Shown one piece after another: positions 41,072 to 49,676 of a stretch of DNA of 64,000 bases. The position numbers and the translations under genes were made by a program. The stretch is from JAGWBJ01 sp964291465 (GTDB lineage: Bacteria > Chloroflexota > Dehalococcoidia > Lucifugimonadales > JAGWBF01), in assembly GCA_964291465.2 (NCBI GenBank), contig OZ219940.1, forward strand, positions 1-64,000, in the 5' to 3' direction. The notes under the pieces are model-generated. The model was not told the origin of the DNA. It saw only the letters and a program-made list of their open reading frames with translations, and did not search any database. Every line of letters starts with the position of its first letter. Positions within the stretch are counted from its first letter, which is position 1.

Positions 41072-42958
41072 CTATCCGCAGGGCTCCGCCGTGTTCAACA
41101 TCAGGGCGACCTGGGTGCCGTTCAAAGGCGTCCAGCCGCACACGGTCTCAGGGTTGCCCGCGTATATCACGTCCCGGAAGGCGATGGGGATGTTGACATA
41201 CTCGTCGTACATCAGCTTGGCCACCTGCTGGGCCAGGGCCTTTCGGGTTGTGGGGTCCGTGTCCGAGGCGTACTGGAGCCTCAGGTCTATGTACTTGTCG
41301 CTCCATATACCGTCCACGGAGCCGCCCACTGCGAGCCACAGCCCGTGGGTGCGTATCTTCTCGCCGAAGTTCCTGGCGGCGGGTATCACGTGCACTCCCG
41401 AGGGGTTCTGCACACCCTGGTCCGACAGGAGCTGGTCGGACCGCACCAGCGATTGCACGGCGGTCCAGTCGATGGGCACCAGCTCCGCGTCGATGCCTAT
41501 GCCCCTATAGTAGGTGACGGCCGCCGCCTGGGCGTCGATCATCTCCGGGGCCACGCCGAAGGAGAAGGCGTAGACGGTCATCTTCATGTTGGGGCAGTGC
41601 TCGTCTATGAGCCTCTTGGCCTCTTCGGGATCGAACCCGTAGGGCTGGAGGTCCGGCCGGAAGCCCTCGTCGTAGGGGGTGAAGAAGGGGCTGGCCGTCA
41701 GGCTGTAGGTGCCCGGCGCGTAAAGGGCCGAAGCGACAGCCTGCACGTCCACGGCGAGGTTCAGGGCCTTGCGCACCTCCAGCTTGTTGGTGCAGTGGGC
41801 GGGGTCCCGGCTCTGGTAGAAGTTCAGGTACAGGGTGTCGCCCTGCTTGGGTCCAACCACGTTCAGTCCCGCGGCCCGTATCTCGTCCACGAAGGCCCCG
41901 GAGCTCACGGCCAGGTCCACCTCACCCGTCCGGACCTGGGCCACCCGGGGGGCGTCCTCCACGGTGAGGATGATCTCCAACTCGTCGAACCGGGCCTTGA
42001 AGGCAGGGCTGTAGTAGCCGTCCCACTTCTCGAATGAGTTGGACGTGCCGAGGCTGCGGCCCACCCAGTCCCACGGGCCGGTGCCGGGGGCACCGGCATC
42101 CTCCCAAGCCTGGGAGGTGCCGCCGAGCTCCTCCCACTTCCTCTTGGAGGACAGGTAGGAGTCGGCCGCCGCCTTGGGGGCCAGTATATCGTACAGGAAA
42201 GGCTCGTCCCGGGTCAGGTTGATCCTCAGCGTGTCCGAGTTGACGATCTCCACGCTGTCCAGTATCTGTATCCAGGTGCCGCAGTACAGGCAGAAGGCGC
42301 CTGCGGCCTCCTCGGTGGCCAGAAGCTCGATGGCCCCCCTGGCGTCCTCGATGGTGTAGTCGTCCCCGTCGTGGAACTTGATGCCCTCTTTGATGGTGAA
42401 CTCGTAGGTCCTGCCGTCGATCTGCTCCCAGCTCTTGGAGAGGCCCCACTGGTTGGTGAACTGGTTGTCGACGGTCAACCCCATGAGGTGGTCCGCGTAG
42501 TTCGCCACGTGGGCGATGCCCGAAAGGGTGCCGGCCTTGTGGGGAGCGATCTCCTCGCTGGCGAAGTTGTTCAGCGCGACGGTCAGCTTCCGCTTCTCCT
42601 CCATCGCGACAAAGGGCGTCGGAGTGGGCGCCGGCGTCGCCGTGGGCGGGATCGCCGCCACGGCCTGGGACACCGCATCAGATACCGCCTTGTCTATCGC
42701 CATGGCGAGCTCTTCGCCGGTGACCCCCGACTCGGTGGCCGCGGTCGCCGCCTCCACTATCGCCTGGATCTCCTCGGCGCTGGCGCCCGGCTGCGCCTGG
42801 GCGGCAACTGCCGCGGCCACCAGGGAGCTAATCTCCTCGGCGGTCATGTCCTGGGATGGGGGCGGAGCAGCCGTGGGGTCCTCCCCGTCGCACGCCACTC
42901 CCAGCACGAACAGGAGGGCCATGGGGACCAGCAGGATCAGCAACCGTCGAGCCTTCAT
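41072..42958 (-). CDS. Family 5 (oligopeptide-type) solute-binding lipoprotein
   Basis: A 628-residue SBP_bac_5 lipoprotein. The signal peptide (LILLVPMALLFVLGV) ends with a lipobox at VACDGED. A roughly 85-residue helical stalk follows (MTAEEISSLVAAAVAAQAQ, GEELAMAIDKAVSDAVSQAV), then a TPAPTPTP hinge and the ligand-binding domain from about residue 118 (KLTVALNNFASEEIAPH; KEGIKFHDGDDYTIEDARG; FYQSRDPAHCTNKLEVRKAL). It is close in sequence to the gene upstream (43025-45055) but has a shorter stalk. It lies 66 bases downstream of it. It probably delivers substrate to OppB/OppC encoded divergently. Confidence 0.92.
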   Translation of the reverse strand: MKARRLLILLVPMALLFVLGVACDGEDPTAAPPPSQDMTAEEISSLVAAAVAAQAQPGASAEEIQAIVEAATAATESGVTGEELAMAIDKAVSDAVSQAVAAIPPTATPAPTPTPFVAMEEKRKLTVALNNFASEEIAPHKAGTLSGIAHVANYADHLMGLTVDNQFTNQWGLSKSWEQIDGRTYEFTIKEGIKFHDGDDYTIEDARGAIELLATEEAAGAFCLYCGTWIQILDSVEIVNSDTLRINLTRDEPFLYDILAPKAAADSYLSSKRKWEELGGTSQAWEDAGAPGTGPWDWVGRSLGTSNSFEKWDGYYSPAFKARFDELEIILTVEDAPRVAQVRTGEVDLAVSSGAFVDEIRAAGLNVVGPKQGDTLYLNFYQSRDPAHCTNKLEVRKALNLAVDVQAVASALYAPGTYSLTASPFFTPYDEGFRPDLQPYGFDPEEAKRLIDEHCPNMKMTVYAFSFGVAPEMIDAQAAAVTYYRGIGIDAELVPIDWTAVQSLVRSDQLLSDQGVQNPSGVHVIPAARNFGEKIRTHGLWLAVGGSVDGIWSDKYIDLRLQYASDTDPTTRKALAQQVAKLMYDEYVNIPIAFRDVIYAGNPETVCGWTPLNGTQVALMLNTAEPCG

Positions 42959-43024
42959 TTGACCCCCCTTGTCAGGAACGTATATGCCACTAGGACCGGA
43001 GGGCGCTGCGGGCAGCGCCCTCCC

Positions 43025-45055
43025 CTAGCGACAGGGCTCCGCCGTGTTGAACATCAGGCCAACCTGGGTGCCGTTTATGGGCGTCCAGCCGCAGACGGTC
43101 TCCGGATTGGATGCGTAGATCAGGTTGCGGAAAGCTATGGGGATGTTGACGTACTCGTCGTACATCAGCTTGGCCACCTGCTGGGCCAGGGCCCTCCGCG
43201 TTGTGGGGTTGGTGTCGGAGGCGTACTGTAGCCTCAGGTCCACGTACTTGTCGCTCCATATCCCGTCCACGGAGCCGCCCACGTCCCTCCACAGTCCGTG
43301 GGTGCGTATCTTCTCGCCGAAGTTCCTGGCGGCGGGTATGACATGGACGCCCGAGGGGTTCTCGACCCCCTGCTCAGACAGAAGCTTTTCGTTGCCAATC
43401 ACCAGCGGCCTGACTGCAGTCCAGTCGATGGGCACCAGCTCCGCGTCGATGCCGATGTTCTTGTAGTGGGTGACCGCGGCATCCTGGGCGTCCCTCATCT
43501 CCGGGGCTACGCCGAAGGAGAAGGCGTAGACGGTCATCTTCATGTCGGGGCAGTGCTCGTCTATGAGCCTCCTGGCCTCCTCGGGGTCGTACCCGTAGGG
43601 CAGGAGGTCCGGCCGCCATCCCTCGTCGAAGGGGGTGAAGAAGGGGCTGGCCGAGAGGCTGTAGGTGCCCGGGGCATAGAGGGCCGAGGCGACCGCCTGC
43701 ACGTCCACGGCCAGGTTCAGGGCCTTACGCACCTCCAGCTTGTTGGTGCAGTGGGCCGGGTCCCGGCTCTGGTAGAAGTTGAGATAGAGGGAGTCGACCT
43801 GCTGTGGACCCCTGATGTCCAGTCCGGCTGCCCGTATCTCGTCCACGAAGACTCCGGAGCTCAAGGCCAGGTCTGCCTCTCCCGTCCGCACCTGGGCCAC
43901 CCTGGGGGCATCCTCGGCAGTCAGTATGAACCTGAGCTCGTCGAAGTTGGCCCTGAAGGCGGGGCTGTAGTAGCCGTCCCACTTCTCGAATCGAGTGAAC
44001 GAACCGAGGCTACGGTCAACGAAGTCCCAAGGGCCGGTGCCAGGGGCGCCGGCGGACTCCCAGCCCTGGGAGTTGCCGCCCGCCTCGTCCCACTTCCTCT
44101 TGGACGCTATGTACAGATCCGCCCCCGCCTTGGGGGCCAGCTGGTCGTACAGGAAGGGCTCGTCAGTATTCAAGTTGATCCTCAGCTTGTCCGGGCCAAC
44201 AATCTCCATGTTGTCCAGCAGCTTGGTCCAGTTGTTGCAGTACAGGCAGGGCGACCCGACCGCCTCTTCAGTGGCCAGGAGTTCCAGCGAACCCTTGACG
44301 TCGTCGGCGGTGAGGGTATCACCATCATGGAACGTGACACCCTCCTTGATCGTGAAGTCGTAGGTGCTGCCGTCTATCTGCTCCCAGCTCTTGGAGAGAC
44401 CCCACAGGTTGGTGAACTGGTTGTCCACCGTCAGACCCAACAGATGGTCGGCGTAGTTGGCCGTGAGGGCAATCGCCGATAGGTTGCCGGAGAGATGTGG
44501 GGCGATCTCCTCCGCGTCGAAGGTGTTCAACGCGACGGTTAGCATCCGCTTCTCTTCCATCGCGACGAAGGGTGTGGGCGTGGGCGCCGGCGTCGGCGTG
44601 GGCGGGATCGCCGCCACCGCCTGGGACACCGCATCAGATACCGCCTTGTCTATCGCCATGGCCAGCTCTTCGGAGGTGATGCCGGCTTCTGCCCCCGCTA
44701 CGGCGTCCGCCGTGGCCTGCTTGACCATGCTGTCGATCTCTTCGGCAGAGACCCCCTCGGGGATCTCGATGCCCTGGATGGCCTCGTTCACCAGCATGCT
44801 GACGTCGTCAGCGGACACGCCCTCGGGGATGTCGATCCCGGCGACGGCCTCGTTGACCATCCCCGCGATTTCCTCAGCCGACACCGTGTCCCCGACGGCC
44901 TGTTCGACCGCGGACCGGACGGCCGACTCTACGTCCGCCGACGTCAAGCCAGGGGGTTGCGTTGGCGCCGGAGTCGGGTCATCGCCACAGGCGGCTCCCA
45001 GAACGAACAGGAGCACCATGGGGACCAGCAGGACCAGCAATCGTGGAGCCTTCAT
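43025..45055 (-). CDS. Family 5 solute-binding lipoprotein with long repetitive stalk
   Basis: A 676-residue paralogue of the protein at 41072-42958. Lipobox at GAACGDD. The stalk (about residues 40-150) contains repeated units of about 25 residues, each around the motif PEGVSAEEI or PEGVSADDV plus a short Val/Ala helix. It then shares EELAMAIDKAVSDAVSQAVA and the TPTPAPTPTPF hinge with its paralogue. The binding domain is nearly the same length and shares FYQSRDPAHCTNKLEVRKAL. The two copies differ in the middle of the binding domain, so they may have different ligands. Start ATG 45055. Confidence 0.92.
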   Translation of the reverse strand: MKAPRLLVLLVPMVLLFVLGAACGDDPTPAPTQPPGLTSADVESAVRSAVEQAVGDTVSAEEIAGMVNEAVAGIDIPEGVSADDVSMLVNEAIQGIEIPEGVSAEEIDSMVKQATADAVAGAEAGITSEELAMAIDKAVSDAVSQAVAAIPPTPTPAPTPTPFVAMEEKRMLTVALNTFDAEEIAPHLSGNLSAIALTANYADHLLGLTVDNQFTNLWGLSKSWEQIDGSTYDFTIKEGVTFHDGDTLTADDVKGSLELLATEEAVGSPCLYCNNWTKLLDNMEIVGPDKLRINLNTDEPFLYDQLAPKAGADLYIASKRKWDEAGGNSQGWESAGAPGTGPWDFVDRSLGSFTRFEKWDGYYSPAFRANFDELRFILTAEDAPRVAQVRTGEADLALSSGVFVDEIRAAGLDIRGPQQVDSLYLNFYQSRDPAHCTNKLEVRKALNLAVDVQAVASALYAPGTYSLSASPFFTPFDEGWRPDLLPYGYDPEEARRLIDEHCPDMKMTVYAFSFGVAPEMRDAQDAAVTHYKNIGIDAELVPIDWTAVRPLVIGNEKLLSEQGVENPSGVHVIPAARNFGEKIRTHGLWRDVGGSVDGIWSDKYVDLRLQYASDTNPTTRRALAQQVAKLMYDEYVNIPIAFRNLIYASNPETVCGWTPINGTQVGLMFNTAEPCR

Positions 45056-45238
45056 TTAACCTAACCCTCCTCGCGGCAATTGAGAAATGTACCGTTGGCT
45101 GGAATCAAGCCAATTTCGCGTGTCAATTTCTCATGCGGCCTCTGGTTTTGTCAAGAGGCGCGCCAGTGAAATACGTGGCGCGATTTGGCCTCATTTCACG
45201 AGGGATTTTCCGCATTTCGCCACGCCTGTCCCGAGGGG

Positions 45239-45268
45239 TTGACTTCCCCAAAAACGATACCTTATAAT
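45239..45268 (+). promoter_or_regulatory. Sigma-70 promoter of oppB-oppC
   Basis: TTGACT at 45239-45244, 18-base spacer, TATAAT at 45263-45268; predicted start near 45275. The 45056-45378 gap also holds, on the other strand, a TTGACA (45154-45149) with AGAAAT 17 bases on, a weaker candidate for the binding-protein gene. No gene is seen in the gap. Confidence 0.7.
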
Positions 45269-45378
45269 TCGCTAATTCTTTCCAGACGGGCGAGCCGCAG
45301 CCCAGACCTCGACCCTTCTTTTTACTGCAGATTGCAGATGGAAGTGTGTCTACATGGTAGGGCTGCCAGGAGGCAACA

Positions 45379-46302
45379 GTGGGCAAGTTCATGGCCACCC
45401 GGCTTCTCCAGGCTGTCCTTACCCTGTGGGCGGTCTCCATCGTCATCTTCCTGATCCCCAGGGTGACGGGGAACGCTGCGGACGCTCTCCTGCCCGTCGA
45501 GGCGACGGCGGAGCAGAGGGAGATACTGATCGAGGACCTGGGCCTGAACCGGCCCCTCATCGTCCAGTACGGGACCTTCATGATGGACATGCTAACCCTG
45601 GACTTCGGCACGTCCTTCCGCAACAAGCTCCCCGTCAGGGGAATGCTGGGGGAGAGGCTGGTCAACTCCTTCTACCTGGGCACCGCCTCCCTGGTGGTGG
45701 CCATAATCCTGGCCGTGCCGCTGGGCACCATCGCGGCCCTGAACCGCGGCAGCGTTCTGGACCGCTCCATCATGATGATACCCATTCTGGGGCAGTCGAT
45801 GCCCTCTTTCTGGGCGGGGATCCTGCTCATACTTCTGTTCAGCATCTTTCTGGGCTGGCTGCCGGCCCAGTCCCACGACACCGGGGACTGGAAAGGCTAC
45901 CTGATGCCCTCCATCAGCCTTGGCTGGATCATCAGCGCGGGGGTGACCCGTTTGGTGAGGTCCAGCATGCTGGAGGTCCTGGGCTCGGAGTACGTCAAGC
46001 TGGCCCGGGCGAAGGGCGTCAGCGAGTGGTACGTGGTGTTCAAGCACGCGCTGCGCAACGCCCTCATCCCCGTGGTCACCTTCCTGGGGCTCACCTACGG
46101 CCTGATCCTGGGAGCGGCCATCTCCACGGAGACCGTCTTCTCGTGGCCGGGCATGGGCAGGCTGGCCTACGAGGCGGTGCTCTTCAGGGACTTCCCATTG
46201 CTCCAGGCCACCACCCTGGTCTGGGCGGCGATGATCATCGCCATCAACCTTATGGTTGACTTGATGTACGGGATGCTGGACCCCCGCATCCGTGTGACAT
46301 AG
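45379..46302 (+). CDS. oppB: Oligopeptide ABC transporter permease OppB
   Basis: A 307-residue permease with six helices. It starts FMATRLLQAVLTLWAVSIVIF, has the long first periplasmic loop (VEATAEQREILIEDLGLNRP), and the EAA coupling loop EYVKLARAKGVSEWYVVFKHALRNALIPV. The C-terminus DLMYGMLDPRIRV is family-typical. Start GTG 45379 follows AGGAGG. It pairs with OppC 12 bases downstream. Confidence 0.93.
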   Translation: MGKFMATRLLQAVLTLWAVSIVIFLIPRVTGNAADALLPVEATAEQREILIEDLGLNRPLIVQYGTFMMDMLTLDFGTSFRNKLPVRGMLGERLVNSFYLGTASLVVAIILAVPLGTIAALNRGSVLDRSIMMIPILGQSMPSFWAGILLILLFSIFLGWLPAQSHDTGDWKGYLMPSISLGWIISAGVTRLVRSSMLEVLGSEYVKLARAKGVSEWYVVFKHALRNALIPVVTFLGLTYGLILGAAISTETVFSWPGMGRLAYEAVLFRDFPLLQATTLVWAAMIIAINLMVDLMYGMLDPRIRVT

Positions 46303-46314
46303 ACGAGGAGCATC

Positions 46315-47724
46315 ATGCAGTTGCAAGCCGGCGCCGTAGCTAGAGCGTCCCGAGCGGGCTTACGCCAGGTCATGGGCGCGTTCCGGGGTGCGCCCATCAT
46401 ACCCGTTGCCATCGTGTTCGCACTGGCCATCGCGGCCATATTCGGCAACGCGTTCGTAAACCTGCTCCCAACCAAGGTGGACAACTGTCCCGCCGACGCA
46501 TGTCTGAAGAACCCCGACAACTACAACCCCGAGGCCGGCAACCTGGGCGAGAAGCACTACCCGCCCATCTGGATCAAGGGGGTCGTGCGGGGAGCCACCG
46601 GCGAGACGCTGTTCATCGTCCCCACCGAGGGGTTCGCCGACGACCTGAACAACGAGGTCCTTTCGCCCGAGTTCCTGGCCCAGTTCGAGGCCCAGGGCGT
46701 CACCCTTCCCGAAGAGACCACGATCAACGCCGCGGCGCCTGACCTGGAGTGGTTGCTGGAGGGGACCAAGTACGTGGCGAAGGGAGAGAGCGCCGGGTTC
46801 AGCCTCGCGCTGGCGGACTACCCGGACGTTTATCCGGCCCTCAGCGCCGGCACCATACCGCAGGACATCCTGAACGAGTTCGAGGCAAACGGCATCCAGC
46901 TACCCGCCGACGCCGAGCTCGTCACCGTGTTCCCCGGATTCGAGTGGACCTTAGAGAATACGCCCTACAGGATCCAGGCCGCCGCCGGAGAAGTGAACGT
47001 GGAGGCCAGCCAGATCAGGGTGGCCATAGCCGAGATCCGGGGAGACATCCACCACATCCTGGGGACCGACCGACTGGGACGTGACGTGATGGCCCGGCTG
47101 ATAATGGGCGGGCGGAAGTCCCTCACCATCGCGGCCATCTCCATTCTCATCAGCAGCGCCCTGGGCACGACCCTGGGACTCATCGCCGGATACTACGGGC
47201 GCTACATAGATGCCCTCCTCATGCGGCTGGTGGACCTGTCCCTGGCATTCCCCGCCATCCTGCTGGCGCTGGTGTTCGCCGTGGCCTTCGGCCCCAACGA
47301 GTGGTGGGTGGTGGTGGTCCTGGTGCTGATACGTTGGGCCCACTTCGCCCGCCTGGCCCGGGGTGAGACCCTGGCGCTGAAGGAGCGGGACTTCGTGGCC
47401 CTTGCCCGGGTGGCGGGAGCACCGGTGTGGAGGATCATCGGCATCCACATCTTCCCCAACCTGGTAAACTCCATCGTGGTGCTGGCCACCCTGCACATCG
47501 GCTCGGCCATCATCGTGGAGGCGACTCTCAGCTTCCTCGGCGCCGGGGTGCCGCCGCCCATTCCCACCTGGGGTGAGATGATCGCGGGTGACCGGCAGTT
47601 CGTGCGCACCGCCTGGTGGGTGTCGGTATCGGCGGGTGTGGCCATCGCCCTCACGGTGCTCTCCTTCAACCTGCTGGGAGACTGGCTCCGGGACCGCTTG
47701 GACCCGGGTCTCCGTACCCTGTAG
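46315..47724 (+). CDS. oppC: Oligopeptide ABC transporter permease OppC with large extracytoplasmic insert
   Basis: OppC-type permease, 469 residues instead of about 300. After the first helix (IIPVAIVFALAIAAIFGNAF, about 22-41), an inserted region of roughly 190 residues precedes HHILGTDRLGRDVMARLI, where the normal permease resumes. The core then shows the EAA loop LKERDFVALARVAGAPVWRIIGIHIFPNL and ends DWLRDRLDPGLRTL. The insert contains two related segments (EFLAQFEAQGVTLPEETTI and DILNEFEANGIQLPADAEL), an internal repeat of about 80 residues. The insert should lie outside the membrane, where the binding protein docks. Confidence 0.9.
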   Translation: MQLQAGAVARASRAGLRQVMGAFRGAPIIPVAIVFALAIAAIFGNAFVNLLPTKVDNCPADACLKNPDNYNPEAGNLGEKHYPPIWIKGVVRGATGETLFIVPTEGFADDLNNEVLSPEFLAQFEAQGVTLPEETTINAAAPDLEWLLEGTKYVAKGESAGFSLALADYPDVYPALSAGTIPQDILNEFEANGIQLPADAELVTVFPGFEWTLENTPYRIQAAAGEVNVEASQIRVAIAEIRGDIHHILGTDRLGRDVMARLIMGGRKSLTIAAISILISSALGTTLGLIAGYYGRYIDALLMRLVDLSLAFPAILLALVFAVAFGPNEWWVVVVLVLIRWAHFARLARGETLALKERDFVALARVAGAPVWRIIGIHIFPNLVNSIVVLATLHIGSAIIVEATLSFLGAGVPPPIPTWGEMIAGDRQFVRTAWWVSVSAGVAIALTVLSFNLLGDWLRDRLDPGLRTL

Positions 47725-47739
47725 ACAAGGCCCATCGAC

Positions 47740-47777
47740 CACAGGCCCTTCCTCCGGCTCCGGGGGAAGGGCCTGTG
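47740..47777 (+). terminator. Hairpin terminator after oppC
   Basis: 13-bp stem, CACAGGCCCTTCC (47740-47752) with GGAAGGGCCTGTG (47765-47777), followed by TCGTTT. It lies 15 bases after the oppC stop. Confidence 0.7.
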
Positions 47778-47916
47778 TCGTTTACGGCCCGCGTACGTCC
47801 AACCCGCCGGCGTAGCCCGGCCATAGGCCTCCCAGCCCCCTGCCCACCTGTCCGCAGGCGGTGAGCACACGACGCCAGACCGCGAGAGCGCATACCGGCA
47901 GTCCATCGTCATCGAC

Positions 47917-47994
47917 GGCTATGACGCCGAGAGCATCGGCGGGGTGCCGGGAGGCAACTGGCTGTGGCTGTTCCAGAGGGTCTGGGGCAAGTAG
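47917..47994 (+). pseudogene. C-terminal remnant of a membrane dipeptidase (M19)-like gene
   Basis: The plus strand reads GYDAESIGGVPGGNWLWLF then QRVWGK and a stop at 47992-47994. It resembles the conserved end of M19 dipeptidases and related metallohydrolases (pattern GYSDEEIxxILGGNxLRVFxxVWG). Nothing upstream in frame resembles the rest, so it is a relic. The remainder of the 47778-48044 gap shows no gene. Confidence 0.45.
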
Positions 47995-48044
47995 GGGCCC
48001 GCCTCCGGTTTCCATCCACGACGGCGGCGTGGTAGCATGGGCGA

Positions 48045-49136
48045 ATGGACCGCCCCACCGTAATCGTCTGCGTAGACGGGCTCGACCCGCGGTACCTGGA
48101 GACGTGCGACACCCCCAACCTGCGCCGCCTCTCCCAGGACGGTTTCGTCCACGACGGCAAGTGCATGATGCCGTCGGTGAACAACGTGTCGCTGCTGACC
48201 GCCGGCTATCCTGAGGACCACGGCATCTGCACCAACTACCTTTGGGACCGGAGCAGGGGAGAAGGCGACTACCTGGAGTCCGGCGAGTACGTCCAGAGGG
48301 AGACCATCTTCCAACGCGCCACGAGGCTGGGGAAGAGATCGGTCCTGGCCACCTCCAAGGACAAGCTGCGCACCCTGCTGGGACGAGGCGCCACCGAGGC
48401 CCTGTCCTCGGAGCGCCCCCCGACATGGGCGGTGGAGGCCGTCGGGCCTCCACCGCCCATCTACTCCCTGGAGGTCAACGGCTGGACCATCAGGGCCGCC
48501 GGCCACGCCATGTCCCGCCACGAGGCGGACCTGGTCTACATCACCACCACCGACTACGCCATGCACACGTACGCGCCGGACCATCCCCGGTCCCAGGAGC
48601 ACCTGTCGGTGGTGGACGGCGCCATCGGGGAGCTGGTCGCGGCCCACCCGGAGGTGACCCTGCTGCTGACGGCGGATCACGGCATGTCCGCCAAGACCCG
48701 CTTGGTAGACGTGGGGGCCGCCCTGGAGAGCTATGGCATACGGTCCAACCCGGTGCCGATAATAAAGGACCGGTACGTGGTCCACCATTCCAACCTGGGC
48801 GGCTGCATCTACGTATACCTGGAGGCCTCGCGCCGAGACGAAGCCATCCGGATACTCAACGAGACCCCGGGGGTGGATGGGGCCCTGTCCCGCGAGGAGG
48901 CCTCGGCCAGGTTCCACCTTCCCCAGGACCGCATAGGGGACGTGGTCGTGCTGGGAGACGCCGTCAGTGTCTTCGGCGACCCCAACGAGGTGGAGCTTCC
49001 CCCGGGCCTCCGCTCCCACGGCTCCACCCACGAAACGGCCATCCCCATCCTGGGGTACAATGGCGACTTCTCGTGCTTCTCCTTCGACACCAACCGGGAC
49101 GTGGGGCGCTACGTCTTCGAGCGGGCCCTCGCGTAG
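48045..49136 (+). CDS. Phosphonoacetate hydrolase-like type I phosphodiesterase / alkaline phosphatase superfamily
   Basis: A 363-residue alkaline-phosphatase-superfamily hydrolase most like PhnA and nucleotide pyrophosphatases. Metal ligands are present: Asp in VIVCVDGLDP, Asp and His in TTTDYAMHTYAPDH, Asp-His in LLTADHGMS, and a late His in SHGSTHE. The loop that normally carries the nucleophilic Thr (PSFTNPNN-like, then the TG and HGI of the next segment) reads MMPSVNNVSLLTAGYPEDHG, about three residues shorter and lacking that Thr. Ser of PSV may substitute, or activity may be lost. TAGCAT at 48033-48038 suggests a leaderless transcript from ATG 48045. Confidence 0.8.
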   Translation: MDRPTVIVCVDGLDPRYLETCDTPNLRRLSQDGFVHDGKCMMPSVNNVSLLTAGYPEDHGICTNYLWDRSRGEGDYLESGEYVQRETIFQRATRLGKRSVLATSKDKLRTLLGRGATEALSSERPPTWAVEAVGPPPPIYSLEVNGWTIRAAGHAMSRHEADLVYITTTDYAMHTYAPDHPRSQEHLSVVDGAIGELVAAHPEVTLLLTADHGMSAKTRLVDVGAALESYGIRSNPVPIIKDRYVVHHSNLGGCIYVYLEASRRDEAIRILNETPGVDGALSREEASARFHLPQDRIGDVVVLGDAVSVFGDPNEVELPPGLRSHGSTHETAIPILGYNGDFSCFSFDTNRDVGRYVFERALA

Positions 49137-49194
49137 ACGCCCTTTCCCAATCCGGACTCACGGGACCCCAAACATCAAGCGAGGAGGCGGACCC

Positions 49195-49623
49195 ATGACC
49201 AAGGTGCTGGTTATCCAGGGCGCCGGTATGAACATGCGCGGCAAGGCCCAGGTGGAGATATTCGGACCGTCGACGCTGGACCAGATCAACGACCAGATCC
49301 GCGGTTACGCCAAGGACCTGGGCATCGACCTGGAGATGTTCCACTCCAACATCGAGGGGGAGGTTGCCAACGCCCTCTACGACGCCCACGACGGCGACGT
49401 GGACGCGGCGGTGATCAACCCCGCGGGCTACACGGGCACCACCGGCCCCCTGCGCACGGCCATCACCCAGGTGCGCTTCCCGGTCTTCGAGGTCCACGTC
49501 TCCAACCCCGCGGCCCGCGGCGGCGTCTCGACCATCCAGCCCGTGTGCAAGGGCTCGGTGTGGGGGTTCGGGGTCTTCGGCTACTACCTGGCGCTGGAGG
49601 GCGTCAAGTCCCTGGCCGGCTGA
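49195..49623 (+). CDS. Type II 3-dehydroquinate dehydratase-like protein with degenerate active site
   Basis: A 142-residue flavodoxin-like protein with the AroQ scaffold: VLVIQGAGMNMRG, TLDQINDQIRGYAKDLG, MFHSNIEGEVANALYDAH, AVINPAGYTGTTGPLRTAI and FEVHVSNPAARGG. In true type II enzymes the catalytic loop has an Arg and a Tyr (REPxxYG) and a His in the THTS segment. Here these read KAQVEIFG (Tyr to Phe) and TGTT (His to Gly). The EVH His and the following Arg are kept. It may therefore have another activity rather than shikimate-pathway dehydration. Ribosome-binding site GAGGAGG precedes ATG 49195; it follows the PhnA-like gene by 58 bases. Confidence 0.8.
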   Translation: MTKVLVIQGAGMNMRGKAQVEIFGPSTLDQINDQIRGYAKDLGIDLEMFHSNIEGEVANALYDAHDGDVDAAVINPAGYTGTTGPLRTAITQVRFPVFEVHVSNPAARGGVSTIQPVCKGSVWGFGVFGYYLALEGVKSLAG

Positions 49624-49676
49624 GGGGAGGCGAGGCAGGGCTCCGCCTCCCTACCGGCATGGCGCGGTGAGACCGC

